DNA of 64,000 nucleotides from Hespellia stercorisuis DSM 15480 (lineage in GTDB: Bacteria > Bacillota > Clostridia > Lachnospirales > Lachnospiraceae). The position numbers and the translations under genes are program-made. The notes below the pieces were generated by a model, which did no database searches, was not told where the DNA came from, and saw only the letters and a list, made by a program, of their open reading frames with translations. Positions 1 through 7,641 of this stretch are shown piece after piece (the stretch's first letter is position 1; each line of letters begins with the position of its first letter). The DNA is taken from the NCBI RefSeq assembly GCF_900142165.1, contig NZ_FQZY01000006.1, forward strand, positions 62,001 to 126,000, in the 5' to 3' direction.

Positions 1-2
1 AT

Positions 3-614
3 ACATCCTGCGGCATGCATGTCCACGTGGATGCCTCCAACCACACGCCCCGGAGCCTGAAAAATGCCCTGACGATCATGTACGCCAAAGAGGATCTTCT
101 GTTCAAGGCCCTGAAGGTACAGACAACCAGAGAAATGGAATACTGCCAGAAGGTCAAACGGACCGTATTGGAAGATATCCGTAAGCTTCCAACCAATAAC
201 CTGTCTATGGAACAGGTCAAAAGGAGCTGGTATGAGGGGAGGGACAGAAGCTACAGCCATTATGATTCGACCCGGTATCATGCGCTGAACCTCCATGCGG
301 TGTTCTCTAAGGGAACCTTGGAATGGAGGTGCTTTGAAAGTACCCTCCATGCCGGAAAAGTGCGGGCGAATGTAACACTCGCACTTGCCATTTCCGCTCA
401 GGCTATCAATCAGAAGAAGACACAGATGAAAAAGACCGAGATTTCCGAGAATCCCTGTTTCACCTTCCGCACATTTTTACTGCGGCTGGGGCTGATCGGA
501 CCGGAATATAAGAATGTCCGGGATCATCTGCTCTCCAATCTGGAGGGCAGCCGGGCGTGGAGATATGACAAAAGTGTCTATGAAGACCGCAAAAGAAGAG
601 AAGAGTCACGATGA
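3..614 (+). CDS. Putative amidoligase, 5' end outside window
   Basis: The frame is open from base 3 and reads TSCGMHVHVDAS at once. The G-[ML]-H-V-H motif is typical of the putative amidoligase family (PF12224, glutamate-cysteine-ligase-like fold), so Met at base 15 is internal and the gene starts before the window. Family members are predicted to form amide or isopeptide bonds between carboxylates and amines using ATP. Later segments (HAVFSKGTLEWRCFES, about residues 100-115) also fit the family. It sits just upstream of a gamma-glutamylcyclotransferase-like gene and then a sortase/adhesin pair. That suggests peptide or surface modification, which is inference. The true length is unknown. 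Confidence 0.8.
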   Translation, partial: TSCGMHVHVDASNHTPRSLKNALTIMYAKEDLLFKALKVQTTREMEYCQKVKRTVLEDIRKLPTNNLSMEQVKRSWYEGRDRSYSHYDSTRYHALNLHAVFSKGTLEWRCFESTLHAGKVRANVTLALAISAQAINQKKTQMKKTEISENPCFTFRTFLLRLGLIGPEYKNVRDHLLSNLEGSRAWRYDKSVYEDRKRREESR

Positions 615-630
615 GAGGAGGTGAAAGGTC

Positions 631-1134
631 ATAAAGGAGAAATTTTACTTTGCTTATGGCAGCAACATGAACTTAGACCAGATGGACTTCCGGTGCCCGG
701 ATGCCCGGGTGATAGAAAATGTCAAGCTGCAGGATTACCGGCTGGCATTTTGCGGCCGGCCATCCGGAGGCGGTGTCGCAACGATACTGCCGGAAAAAGG
801 GAGCATCGTGGAGGGAGTGTTGTGGAAGATCACAGCCCCATGTGAGGCAAGCCTGGATTATTACGAAGGCTATCCCCATCTGTATGGCAAGGAGAGAATC
901 CTTGTACAAAATGAAAAAGGGGTCTTGCAGGAGGCAGCCGTTTATACAATGAATGCCCCCTATAAGGAATGCCCGGCCGTCCCCGCAGATGTCTATTTAA
1001 GAGGGATCCTGGAGGGATGCAGACAAAATGAAATCCCGTCTAAGCCAGTCCTAGATGCGGTAAAGCGCGCCATGGTAGAGATAAGGAAGGGTCGGGGGCA
1101 GCAAAAGAAAACTGGAAAAGATCTGACACGATAG
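631..1134 (+). CDS. Gamma-glutamylcyclotransferase-like (AIG2/GGCT fold) protein
   Basis: The reading frame encodes FYFAYGSNMN; YGSN is the substrate-loop signature of the GGCT/AIG2 fold. A conserved acidic residue region follows (YYEGYP, HLYGKE). The first ATG/GTG/TTG in frame is at 667 and would delete YGSN. Upstream the frame is open only to a stop at 622-624. A strong AGGAGG at 615-620 sits ten bases before ATA at 631, so I infer an ATA start, or an ATG damaged by G-to-A. Such proteins cleave gamma-glutamyl amines to 5-oxoproline. Pairing with the preceding amidoligase is known from related operons. Function is fairly secure; the start is not. Confidence 0.75.
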   Translation: MKEKFYFAYGSNMNLDQMDFRCPDARVIENVKLQDYRLAFCGRPSGGGVATILPEKGSIVEGVLWKITAPCEASLDYYEGYPHLYGKERILVQNEKGVLQEAAVYTMNAPYKECPAVPADVYLRGILEGCRQNEIPSKPVLDAVKRAMVEIRKGRGQQKKTGKDLTR

Positions 1135-1135
1135 A

Positions 1136-1165
1136 AGACCGCAGGAAATGAGATACCTGCGGTCT
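1136..1165 (+). terminator. Hairpin after the amidoligase/GGCT pair
   Basis: AGACCGCAGG pairs with CCTGCGGTCT around a 10-base loop, directly after the GGCT stop codon. A short T-containing tail (TTTGTA) follows. It probably ends the first operon. Confidence 0.6.
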
Positions 1166-1174
1166 TTGTATACC

Positions 1175-1213
1175 AAAGTATGTAAGGAAAGCTGCCAGTG
1201 GCAGGTTTTCTGT
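1175..1213 (+). repeat. Leader stem-loop, copy 1 (shared with 17162-17200)
   Basis: AAGTATG..AAG..AAGCTGCC.GTGGCAGG followed by TTTTCTGT forms a compact hairpin with a T-rich tail. A near-identical block lies before the DUF4314/coupling-protein genes at 17162-17200. Both copies follow another hairpin and precede a plus-strand gene. It could be a terminator or a regulatory leader. Confidence 0.6.
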
Positions 1214-1238
1214 ATGTTGTAGTAGGAAGGAGATCTGA

Positions 1239-4200
1239 ATGAAGATTGGAAAAATAAAACAAAGAATGATTGCATTTGGCCTTGCCCTGCTGATGGGGGC
1301 AAGCTCCCTTGGCGGGATCCCGGTATTTGCCGCAGAAGGTGACGGGGAGAGGCCTGCCGTAACAGATACCTTTAGTCAGGAGTCCATACAAGCAGCGGAG
1401 GAGGAGGGAACAAAGGTTCTGGCAGAGGATATCGAAAAAGAAGTATCGGACCCGGAGTTTTTCGTGGAGACCTGCATGGAGGGGATCCATTATGATGCAG
1501 GGGCGGAGGCTGTGACCCTGACAGAAATCAAAGGGGAGGATGGCGGGGCTTACGATCCAAAGAAAGCCGGGGTCTACGTTGCCAGCTACCTTGTGGTGCC
1601 AAAGGACCAGCGGGACAGCTATGTCATCACCCGGAAGATAACCCTGACGGATACAGAGGGTCAGGCACACACGGAACAAGGGGAAAATAAGCTGCAAAAG
1701 AAAGATACCGCATCGGAAGAGGATTCGGAAGGTGATACAAACGAGGGACCAGAAGTGAAGGTCACCAGTTCCAATCAAGCGGATACCAGGGAATCCCTGG
1801 CAGAATTGGAGGAAGAGATTGCATCCGGGGAGGCACTGGTGCTTTCCGGAGCGGCAAATGATTTTCGTGCCCGGACAACGGTAAACCTGCAAAAAGGGGA
1901 AAAGATCTATTATCCAAGTTATATTGGGAATTATTCAACCTGCTGGTTTACGGTGAACGGAAAGATCGCCTATTGCCTGCAGTCACAAAAAGCCTCTCCG
2001 CCATCCGGAGCGTATGTGGCGGAGGTACTCGACTCGAACACCAACCTGCAAAAGGTGCTATATTATGGCTATGGCGGTGCCGGAGATATCACGGAGAGCT
2101 GTCTGTCCGGAAAAAGTGCCGAGGAAAAATACATCTATACCCACATTGCAGCCAGCTATGCGTATGCCGGAGAGGCCGGCTTCACCGGCTGTGATTATAA
2201 CGATCTGGTCCGTGCAGGGGTCATCGCCTATATTGACCACCTGTTTGGGATGGAGGGACCTCCCAAGGGAGAGATCACGTTGTCAAAGACCCATGTAGGT
2301 GCCGTAAGAGAGGGGGATATCCAGAAGACTCCGGACATAAAGATGGATGGGGATCATCGGAATTATATCACGGTTTCCGTGCCCAGAGAGGTGACCTGTG
2401 TGAACAAGACAAAGGGCACTTATGCATCCGCTGGGGAGCTCCGTATTTATGGCGGGGACACCTTCTATCTAAAAGCCCCCTTAAGTGTTGTTGGAAGCTA
2501 TACCTCCGGAAAGCTTCACGGCTTGGTAGGGGAGACCTGGAGGACGCTGGTGCTTTCCACCGGAACGGCCAGCCAGGATATTGGCGTGTTCGAATCCGAG
2601 CATGCACAACCTGTCAGCTTTGGTGTGGACTGGCTGGAAATGACAAGAATCGAATTGCTCAAAAAAGATGCAGATACCAGAAAACCGCTTGCTGGTGCCG
2701 TCTATGGCATTTATACTGATCAGAACTGCGAAAATCTCCTTTTGACCATGCCCGTTACCGGGACAGAGGGAAGAGCAGTCAGTGACTACTTTGACGCAGC
2801 TCTGAAAACGGTCTATGTGCGGGAGATCACTGCACCGCCTGCTTATGTGCAGTCGTCCACTGTTCATAAAGCTGCGGTGCAGACTGGAACGGCCATAGAG
2901 GTGCATGCAACCGATGAGCGGATCACCGGCAGCATCCACATCCGAAAAGTCGATGGGGAGACTGGGGACTTCCTGTCACAGGGGGACAGTGCTCTTACCG
3001 GAGCTGTCTATGGCTTGTATGCAAAAGAGGACATCGTACACCCGGACAAAAAGACGGGTGTTCTTTATCAAAAGGACAGCCTGATCGCCCAGGGAACGAT
3101 CAAGACAGACGGTACGATGGAGTTCTCCAATCTATATCTGGGTGAAATGTATTTAAAAGAGACCACACCGCCAGAGGGCTATACGCTGGATGGCACACGT
3201 TATGATGTTTCACTGTCCAGCGAAGGGCAGGGGGAGGCCGTGGTCACGCGTGACCTGACTGTCAAAGAGACCGTCAAGAAGCAGGCATTCCAGCTCATCA
3301 AAATCAGTGAGGATGGCGGACAAACCGAAGCCGGTCTGGTAAAGGGGGCCGGATTTAAGGTGTATCTGGTCAGCAGCTTGTCCCAGGTAAAAAGTGGGGT
3401 CTTGCAGCCGGCCAATGGAAGCACTTATACCGCAGCGGATTTTATCGGCTATGATTTTGGCAGCGAACCTGTTGCAGTGACTTATGCAGAGGGACAGGCA
3501 ATTCCAGTGCCGGAACTGATCACAGATGCGAAAGGATATGCCATCAGCCCGGAATTGCCCTATGGCCTGTATGTGGTAGACGAAAGCACGGTTCCGGAGA
3601 ATCTTAAAAAAGTGGATCCATTTCTGGTAAGCGTTCACGAAGACAGCCGGGAACCGATGCAGTGGCGGATCTTTGATGACAGGCCATTTGAGTTTTTCCT
3701 GAAAATCATCAAAAAAGATGCACAGACCGGAAATACGGTATTAAAAGCCGGAGCAGCTTATAAAATATATGACTGCGAAAAAGAGGCGTATGTAGAACAG
3801 GTGATTCAGTATCCAAAGAAAGAAAAACTCAGTGTCTTTAAGACCAATGAGGAGGGATATCTGGTAACGCCGAAGGCATTAAAAGCGTCTACGTATCGGA
3901 TTGAGGAAACAGCGGCGCCGGACACATTTGTAAGGCAGGGCCATGAGATGTCCCTGTATGCAGAGGAAATGCTGCCAGCCCTTGCCCTCACAAGCCATGG
4001 GGAATATAAGGAAAATCCAAAAGCAGCGATCACCATCACCGTATCCTCCGATACCGCACATCAGATCGATCCGGACACCGGGGCGGTCATCGCAGCGGTG
4101 GAACAGCCAAATGATGAGCAGGTGGGAAGCCTGACCCTTACCAAGACCGGAGAACAGCTGGAGGCGGTAGAAGGTGATTCCTTTGCGGATAAGGCAAAGA

Positions 4201-5597
4201 AAGTGTGTGCCAATCTGGTCCATACCATGACAGGAAAGGATACGGATACCGGAATCTTTCGGAACTTTCTTTATGAAGAGTCGGGCGTGGAGGGTGCAGT
4301 TTTTGAACTCCATGCAAAAGAGACTATCTATTCTCCGGATGGGGCGAAAGACGAGGCGGGGAACCGAATCGTCCGTTATGGGAAAGATGCTCTGGTGGCA
4401 GCCCTGACTACGGATAAAGCCGGAAAGGCAGTCCTTCATAACCTGCCCTTAGGCTCCTATTATCTGAAAGAGACCGCTGCAGGGGAGCATTTTGTCCTGA
4501 ATACGGAACAGAAAGCATTCACGCTGACCGCAGAGGATGACACACAGGCAGTCGTATACAAGGGTGTATCCTATAAAAATGAACGGCAGAAGATCTCCGT
4601 ATCCATTGAAAAGCAGGATGCGGTATCGAAGGAAGCGCTGGGCGGGGTTGTGTTCGGGCTTTATACAGCAGAGGATATCTTGTCACAACAAGGGGAGCTC
4701 CTTGCAGAACAGGACACACTGCTGGAGAAGAAGTCCACCGATGAAAATGGAAAACTGACCTTTGACAGCGATCTGTATCATGGGAAATATTATGTCAAAG
4801 AAGAGCTGCAAAGACCGGGGTATCTGCCCAATGAGGAGATCTGGGTATTTGCAGTGGCCTATGAGGATCCGAACGTGGACACCGTCACTTTAAGCAAGGT
4901 GATTGAGAATGAGCCCACAGAAAGTCATTTTACAAAGGTGGATGCAACGACGAAAGAGGAGTTAAGCGGCGCCAGGCTGCAGATTACAGATCCGGACGGA
5001 AACCTGATCGAAGAATGGATCAGCACCAAAGAGCCGCACATCGTCTATGCGCTTCCGGCGGGGAACTACACCCTTCATGAAGAACTGGCTCCCTATAAAG
5101 AGGGCTATGTATCTGCTGCAGATGTGGCATTTGAAATAAAAGAGGACGGCAGCATCACGGAAGTGGAAATGGAAGACGAATATTCCAAAACAGAAATCTC
5201 CAAGACAGACAGCACGACCGGGGAGGAGCTAAAAGGAGCAAAGCTTCAGATCTTGGATGCAGAGGGGACGGTACGAGACGAGTGGATAACCAATGGAGAG
5301 CCCCACAGAATTGAAAAGCTCCCGGTGCATGAGGAACTGATCCTGCGGGAAATTGCCGCACCGGAGGGGTATGCACTTGCAGAAGATGTAACGTTCACTT
5401 TGGAAGATACACTGGAAATCCAGAAGGTAAAGATGCTGGACAGCAGGATACCGGAAATCCCCACTCCCACTGCTCCAAAGACCGGGGACGATCCGTGGAA
5501 ACCCATGATACTGACAGTCCTTTGCGGAGCGGCACTTGTGTCGTTCGCAGTGGTGACCATCCAAAAAAGGAAACGAAAGGAACAGAAGGATGAATAA
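1239..5597 (+). CDS. Very large Cna-B/SpaA-repeat surface adhesin with sorting signal
   Basis: This 1452-residue secreted wall protein starts at ATG 1239 behind GAAGGAG. It has a signal peptide (residues 1-32, ending VFAAE) and a charged linker. A region resembling a thioester (TED) domain has YCLQ at about residues 245-248, but the expected downstream glutamine is not obvious (VIAYIDHLF occupies that place). About eight prealbumin-like Cna-B/SpaA repeats follow, each beginning like 'KxDxxTxxxLxGAxYxIY'. The C-terminus has APKTGD, a hydrophobic segment and an Arg/Lys tail, a sortase substrate signal. Its stop overlaps the next gene, a class B sortase, which probably anchors it. It likely mediates contact between donor and recipient or host surfaces. 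Confidence 0.9.
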   Translation: MKIGKIKQRMIAFGLALLMGASSLGGIPVFAAEGDGERPAVTDTFSQESIQAAEEEGTKVLAEDIEKEVSDPEFFVETCMEGIHYDAGAEAVTLTEIKGEDGGAYDPKKAGVYVASYLVVPKDQRDSYVITRKITLTDTEGQAHTEQGENKLQKKDTASEEDSEGDTNEGPEVKVTSSNQADTRESLAELEEEIASGEALVLSGAANDFRARTTVNLQKGEKIYYPSYIGNYSTCWFTVNGKIAYCLQSQKASPPSGAYVAEVLDSNTNLQKVLYYGYGGAGDITESCLSGKSAEEKYIYTHIAASYAYAGEAGFTGCDYNDLVRAGVIAYIDHLFGMEGPPKGEITLSKTHVGAVREGDIQKTPDIKMDGDHRNYITVSVPREVTCVNKTKGTYASAGELRIYGGDTFYLKAPLSVVGSYTSGKLHGLVGETWRTLVLSTGTASQDIGVFESEHAQPVSFGVDWLEMTRIELLKKDADTRKPLAGAVYGIYTDQNCENLLLTMPVTGTEGRAVSDYFDAALKTVYVREITAPPAYVQSSTVHKAAVQTGTAIEVHATDERITGSIHIRKVDGETGDFLSQGDSALTGAVYGLYAKEDIVHPDKKTGVLYQKDSLIAQGTIKTDGTMEFSNLYLGEMYLKETTPPEGYTLDGTRYDVSLSSEGQGEAVVTRDLTVKETVKKQAFQLIKISEDGGQTEAGLVKGAGFKVYLVSSLSQVKSGVLQPANGSTYTAADFIGYDFGSEPVAVTYAEGQAIPVPELITDAKGYAISPELPYGLYVVDESTVPENLKKVDPFLVSVHEDSREPMQWRIFDDRPFEFFLKIIKKDAQTGNTVLKAGAAYKIYDCEKEAYVEQVIQYPKKEKLSVFKTNEEGYLVTPKALKASTYRIEETAAPDTFVRQGHEMSLYAEEMLPALALTSHGEYKENPKAAITITVSSDTAHQIDPDTGAVIAAVEQPNDEQVGSLTLTKTGEQLEAVEGDSFADKAKKVCANLVHTMTGKDTDTGIFRNFLYEESGVEGAVFELHAKETIYSPDGAKDEAGNRIVRYGKDALVAALTTDKAGKAVLHNLPLGSYYLKETAAGEHFVLNTEQKAFTLTAEDDTQAVVYKGVSYKNERQKISVSIEKQDAVSKEALGGVVFGLYTAEDILSQQGELLAEQDTLLEKKSTDENGKLTFDSDLYHGKYYVKEELQRPGYLPNEEIWVFAVAYEDPNVDTVTLSKVIENEPTESHFTKVDATTKEELSGARLQITDPDGNLIEEWISTKEPHIVYALPAGNYTLHEELAPYKEGYVSAADVAFEIKEDGSITEVEMEDEYSKTEISKTDSTTGEELKGAKLQILDAEGTVRDEWITNGEPHRIEKLPVHEELILREIAAPEGYALAEDVTFTLEDTLEIQKVKMLDSRIPEIPTPTAPKTGDDPWKPMILTVLCGAALVSFAVVTIQKRKRKEQKDE

Positions 5598-6357
5598 GTA
5601 CCGTTTGATGCAGGGAGCCTTCTTCCTGCTGTTCTGCTTGGCGGCTGGATTCCTATTGCACCATATGGTGTTCGTACCGGAACAGAATCAGAAGAAAATC
5701 GAGGCACTCAAAGAGGAATTCCCGGAAGTCACTTCCGGGGCTCCCGCCTCCGAGGAGGACCCGTTCTTACCTGCTGGAAAAGAAGGAGATATCGGGGGCA
5801 GGGATCTGCTGGCTATGCAAGCACGTTATCCCGATCTGCAGGCATGGCTCACGATTCCAGGTACAGGAATCGATTACCCTGTCCTGCAAAGCGGGGAAGA
5901 TGATCCGGAATTTTACTTAAAGCATAATTACAGGAAAGAACAGGATGCTAATGGGAGCCTGTTCTTCGCCTCTGACTGCAACGTAAAGACAAGTGAAAAT
6001 CTGGTCTTATACGGCCATAACATGAACAGCGGGACGATGTTCGGGAAGCTGGATCTCTTTACGGATGCGGCGTACTGTAAGGAGCATCCGATCATTCAAT
6101 TACAGACGCCGGAATGTATGGACACGTATGAAATCGTGTCTGTGACCAAGGCAGATACTTCGATGCTGCCGTTTACACAGGTGGATTTTCCGGGGCATGA
6201 CGGCATCTTAAGCTATGTGGATCAGGCAAAACGGCTGGGGCTGTTTGAAACCGGAGTTTCGGATACCTATTATGAACAGGTACTGACGCTGGTGACCTGC
6301 TCCTATGAGTGGAAAGAAGCAAAAACGGTGGTCGTAGCGGTGAAAAAAGCAGCATGA
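5590..6357 (+). CDS. Class B sortase
   Basis: This 255-residue transpeptidase has one N-terminal membrane segment (about residues 8-29). The class B core includes WLTIPGTGIDYPVLQ, FFASDC, LVLYGHNM with catalytic His143, and TLVTCSYE with catalytic Cys237. The usual catalytic arginine eight residues after Cys is Lys245 here (WKEAKTVVV), an unusual substitution. It overlaps the adhesin gene by 8 bp, so the two are translationally coupled and form an enzyme-substrate pair. Start ATG 5590 follows AAGGAACAGAAGG. The family is certain; normal activity is not assured because of the Arg-to-Lys change. Confidence 0.92.
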   Translation: MNKYRLMQGAFFLLFCLAAGFLLHHMVFVPEQNQKKIEALKEEFPEVTSGAPASEEDPFLPAGKEGDIGGRDLLAMQARYPDLQAWLTIPGTGIDYPVLQSGEDDPEFYLKHNYRKEQDANGSLFFASDCNVKTSENLVLYGHNMNSGTMFGKLDLFTDAAYCKEHPIIQLQTPECMDTYEIVSVTKADTSMLPFTQVDFPGHDGILSYVDQAKRLGLFETGVSDTYYEQVLTLVTCSYEWKEAKTVVVAVKKAA

Positions 6358-6368
6358 TCAATGGAAAA

Positions 6369-6412
6369 GTGTTCAGAAAAGGGAAATATTGCAACGCTTT
6401 GATGACACTTTG
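6369..6412. repeat. Direct repeat, left of the Fic cassette
   Basis: GTGTTCA...GCAACGCTTTGATGACA is found again at 7488-7528 with a few mismatches and small gaps. The two copies bracket the VbhA/Fic gene pair, as expected for an inserted or excisable cassette, or for duplicated flanking sequence. Confidence 0.6.
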
Positions 6413-6437
6413 ATTCGCTTAATATTTGCGCGTAAGC

Positions 6438-6466
6438 TGGCTATTTTTCAGATTTTGTGCTATACT
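6438..6466 (+). promoter_or_regulatory. Probable extended -10 promoter of the VbhA/Fic pair
   Basis: TGC-TATACT at 6458-6466 is a good extended -10 element. The -35 (TGGCTA, 17 bp upstream) is weak. It lies about 35 bp before the antitoxin start. Confidence 0.4.
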
Positions 6467-6501
6467 ATAACTACAATATAAAAGCAAAGGAGCTGATTCC
6501 A

Positions 6502-6672
6502 ATGTTGGTAAAAGCAGACAAAAAATGGGATTACGCACTTGGTATGATCAAAGTGGATGGTTTGGAGCCTACCCCTGAAATGCAAGAACTAATCAAAAAG
6601 GAAAAACGGGGAGAAATTTCCATGGAAGAAGTGAAAAAGGCACTGGACCGTAAGTATAAAATGAAACGGTAG
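6502..6672 (+). CDS. VbhA-family antitoxin
   Basis: This 56-residue protein starts at ATG 6502 behind AAAGGAG; an upstream in-frame start at 6457 lacks a ribosome site. The sequence GLEPTPEMQELIKKEKRGEIS is the recognisable VbhA-type C-terminal half. VbhA antitoxins block Fic toxins by inserting an inhibitory helix [ST]xxxE[GN] into the ATP pocket. Here the equivalent stretch reads MIKVDG, with Asp for Glu and no clear Ser/Thr. It ends 10 bp before the fic gene, the usual antitoxin-then-toxin order. Confidence 0.75.
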   Translation: MLVKADKKWDYALGMIKVDGLEPTPEMQELIKKEKRGEISMEEVKKALDRKYKMKR

Positions 6673-6682
6673 GAAGTGAAAA

Positions 6683-7459
6683 ATGCGTGATCCGTATTTA
6701 TATCCAAACTCTGAGGTATTGAAAAATTTGGCAGATGTCCAAGAAGAGCAGATATTGAAAGATATGGAAGCAGATTATACTTCATACAGGCTCTCGGAAA
6801 TTGTAGCCGATGCAAATTGGCTGGAATATGATTTTCATTCCTTGTGTGAGATGCATTACCGTATCTTTCAGGATCTGTATGAATGGGCTGGAAAACCCCG
6901 CATCATCAATATTGAAAAGTCTGAGGTGGTCTTAGGAGAATTGTCTATCGAATATTCGGATTGTTTCGACATTGAAAGGGATGCAAAGCAAGTGCTGTTT
7001 GACATGAATGCGTTTGATTGGATGGCGGCAGATTTTGATCAGGCAGTGGATATGTTTGCTGCTTGTATGGCAAGGCTTTGGAAAGTGCATCCCTATCGGG
7101 AAGGCAACACACGCACAATCGTTACGTTCTGTTCGATGTTTATTGAAACACAGGGAATCTATATTGAAAGCGAGCTGTTCAAAGATCACGCATCCTATAT
7201 GAGGGATGCACTGGTTGCTGCCAATGCAGTGTTCCATGACATAGGCGATTTGCGCAAACCGGAATATCTACAGCAGATTGTCAGGGATGCATTGGAGCGG
7301 GGAAAAGAAATGCGGGAGCATATCGAAGAACAGTTTCGGACAATCCAGCTGACGGTTTCGGAAGAGGATGTGCGTAAAATTGTATTTTGGAATCGCAAAG
7401 AGCGGGAAGAACATGCAGCTTGGGAAATCAGGCAATATCTGAGGCATGAAATCAAATAG
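6683..7459 (+). CDS. Fic/DOC-family protein (toxin, AMP-transferase fold)
   Basis: This 258-residue protein has the Fic core at residues 136-147, HPYREGNTRTIV, with the catalytic histidine at 136. The canonical motif is HxFx[DE]GN[GK]RxxR, so Tyr replaces Phe, Thr the second Gly/Lys, and Val the last Arg. Fic enzymes usually AMPylate target proteins such as DNA gyrase or topoisomerase IV subunits. The altered motif may change nucleotide use. It is encoded just after the VbhA-like antitoxin and the pair lies between direct repeats, so a stabilising toxin-antitoxin cassette is likely. Confidence 0.85.
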   Translation: MRDPYLYPNSEVLKNLADVQEEQILKDMEADYTSYRLSEIVADANWLEYDFHSLCEMHYRIFQDLYEWAGKPRIINIEKSEVVLGELSIEYSDCFDIERDAKQVLFDMNAFDWMAADFDQAVDMFAACMARLWKVHPYREGNTRTIVTFCSMFIETQGIYIESELFKDHASYMRDALVAANAVFHDIGDLRKPEYLQQIVRDALERGKEMREHIEEQFRTIQLTVSEEDVRKIVFWNRKEREEHAAWEIRQYLRHEIK

Positions 7460-7487
7460 TGGAAAAATTGATAGAACACTCAGAAGC

Positions 7488-7528
7488 GTGTTCAAAAAGA
7501 GCAATTATGCCACGCTTTGATGACATTG
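7488..7528. repeat. Direct repeat, right of the Fic cassette
   Basis: GTGTTCA...GCCACGCTTTGATGACA matches 6369-6412. See the left copy. Confidence 0.6.
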
Positions 7529-7582
7529 GCTATTTAATAGAAAATAAAACAAACTTAAGATCATAGGATCAGTAAATAACAG

Positions 7583-7623
7583 GCAGGGTATGTCCTTAAA
7601 GCGGGATATGCCCTGCTTTTTTT
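7583..7623 (+). terminator. Rho-independent terminator between fic and metK
   Basis: GCAGGGTATGTCC pairs with GGGATATGCCCTGC and a run of seven T follows. It lies only about 18 bp before metK, so it ends fic transcription or acts as a metK leader attenuator. I see no room for a known SAM riboswitch. Confidence 0.75.
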
Positions 7624-7641
7624 GTGAAAAAGGAGGTCTAC

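Noticed and set aside
993-1892. 299-codon minus-strand frame over the GGCT and adhesin genes
   Set aside because: It lies opposite two well-supported genes, is rich in Cys/His/Arg of the kind produced by antisense reading, and has no ribosome site.
3879-4439. 186-codon minus-strand frame
   Set aside because: Antisense of the Cna-B repeats; no family features.
7543-7641. SAM riboswitch upstream of metK
   Set aside because: Only a simple terminator hairpin is visible. The space is too short for a SAM-I aptamer and no SAM-II/III core is seen.
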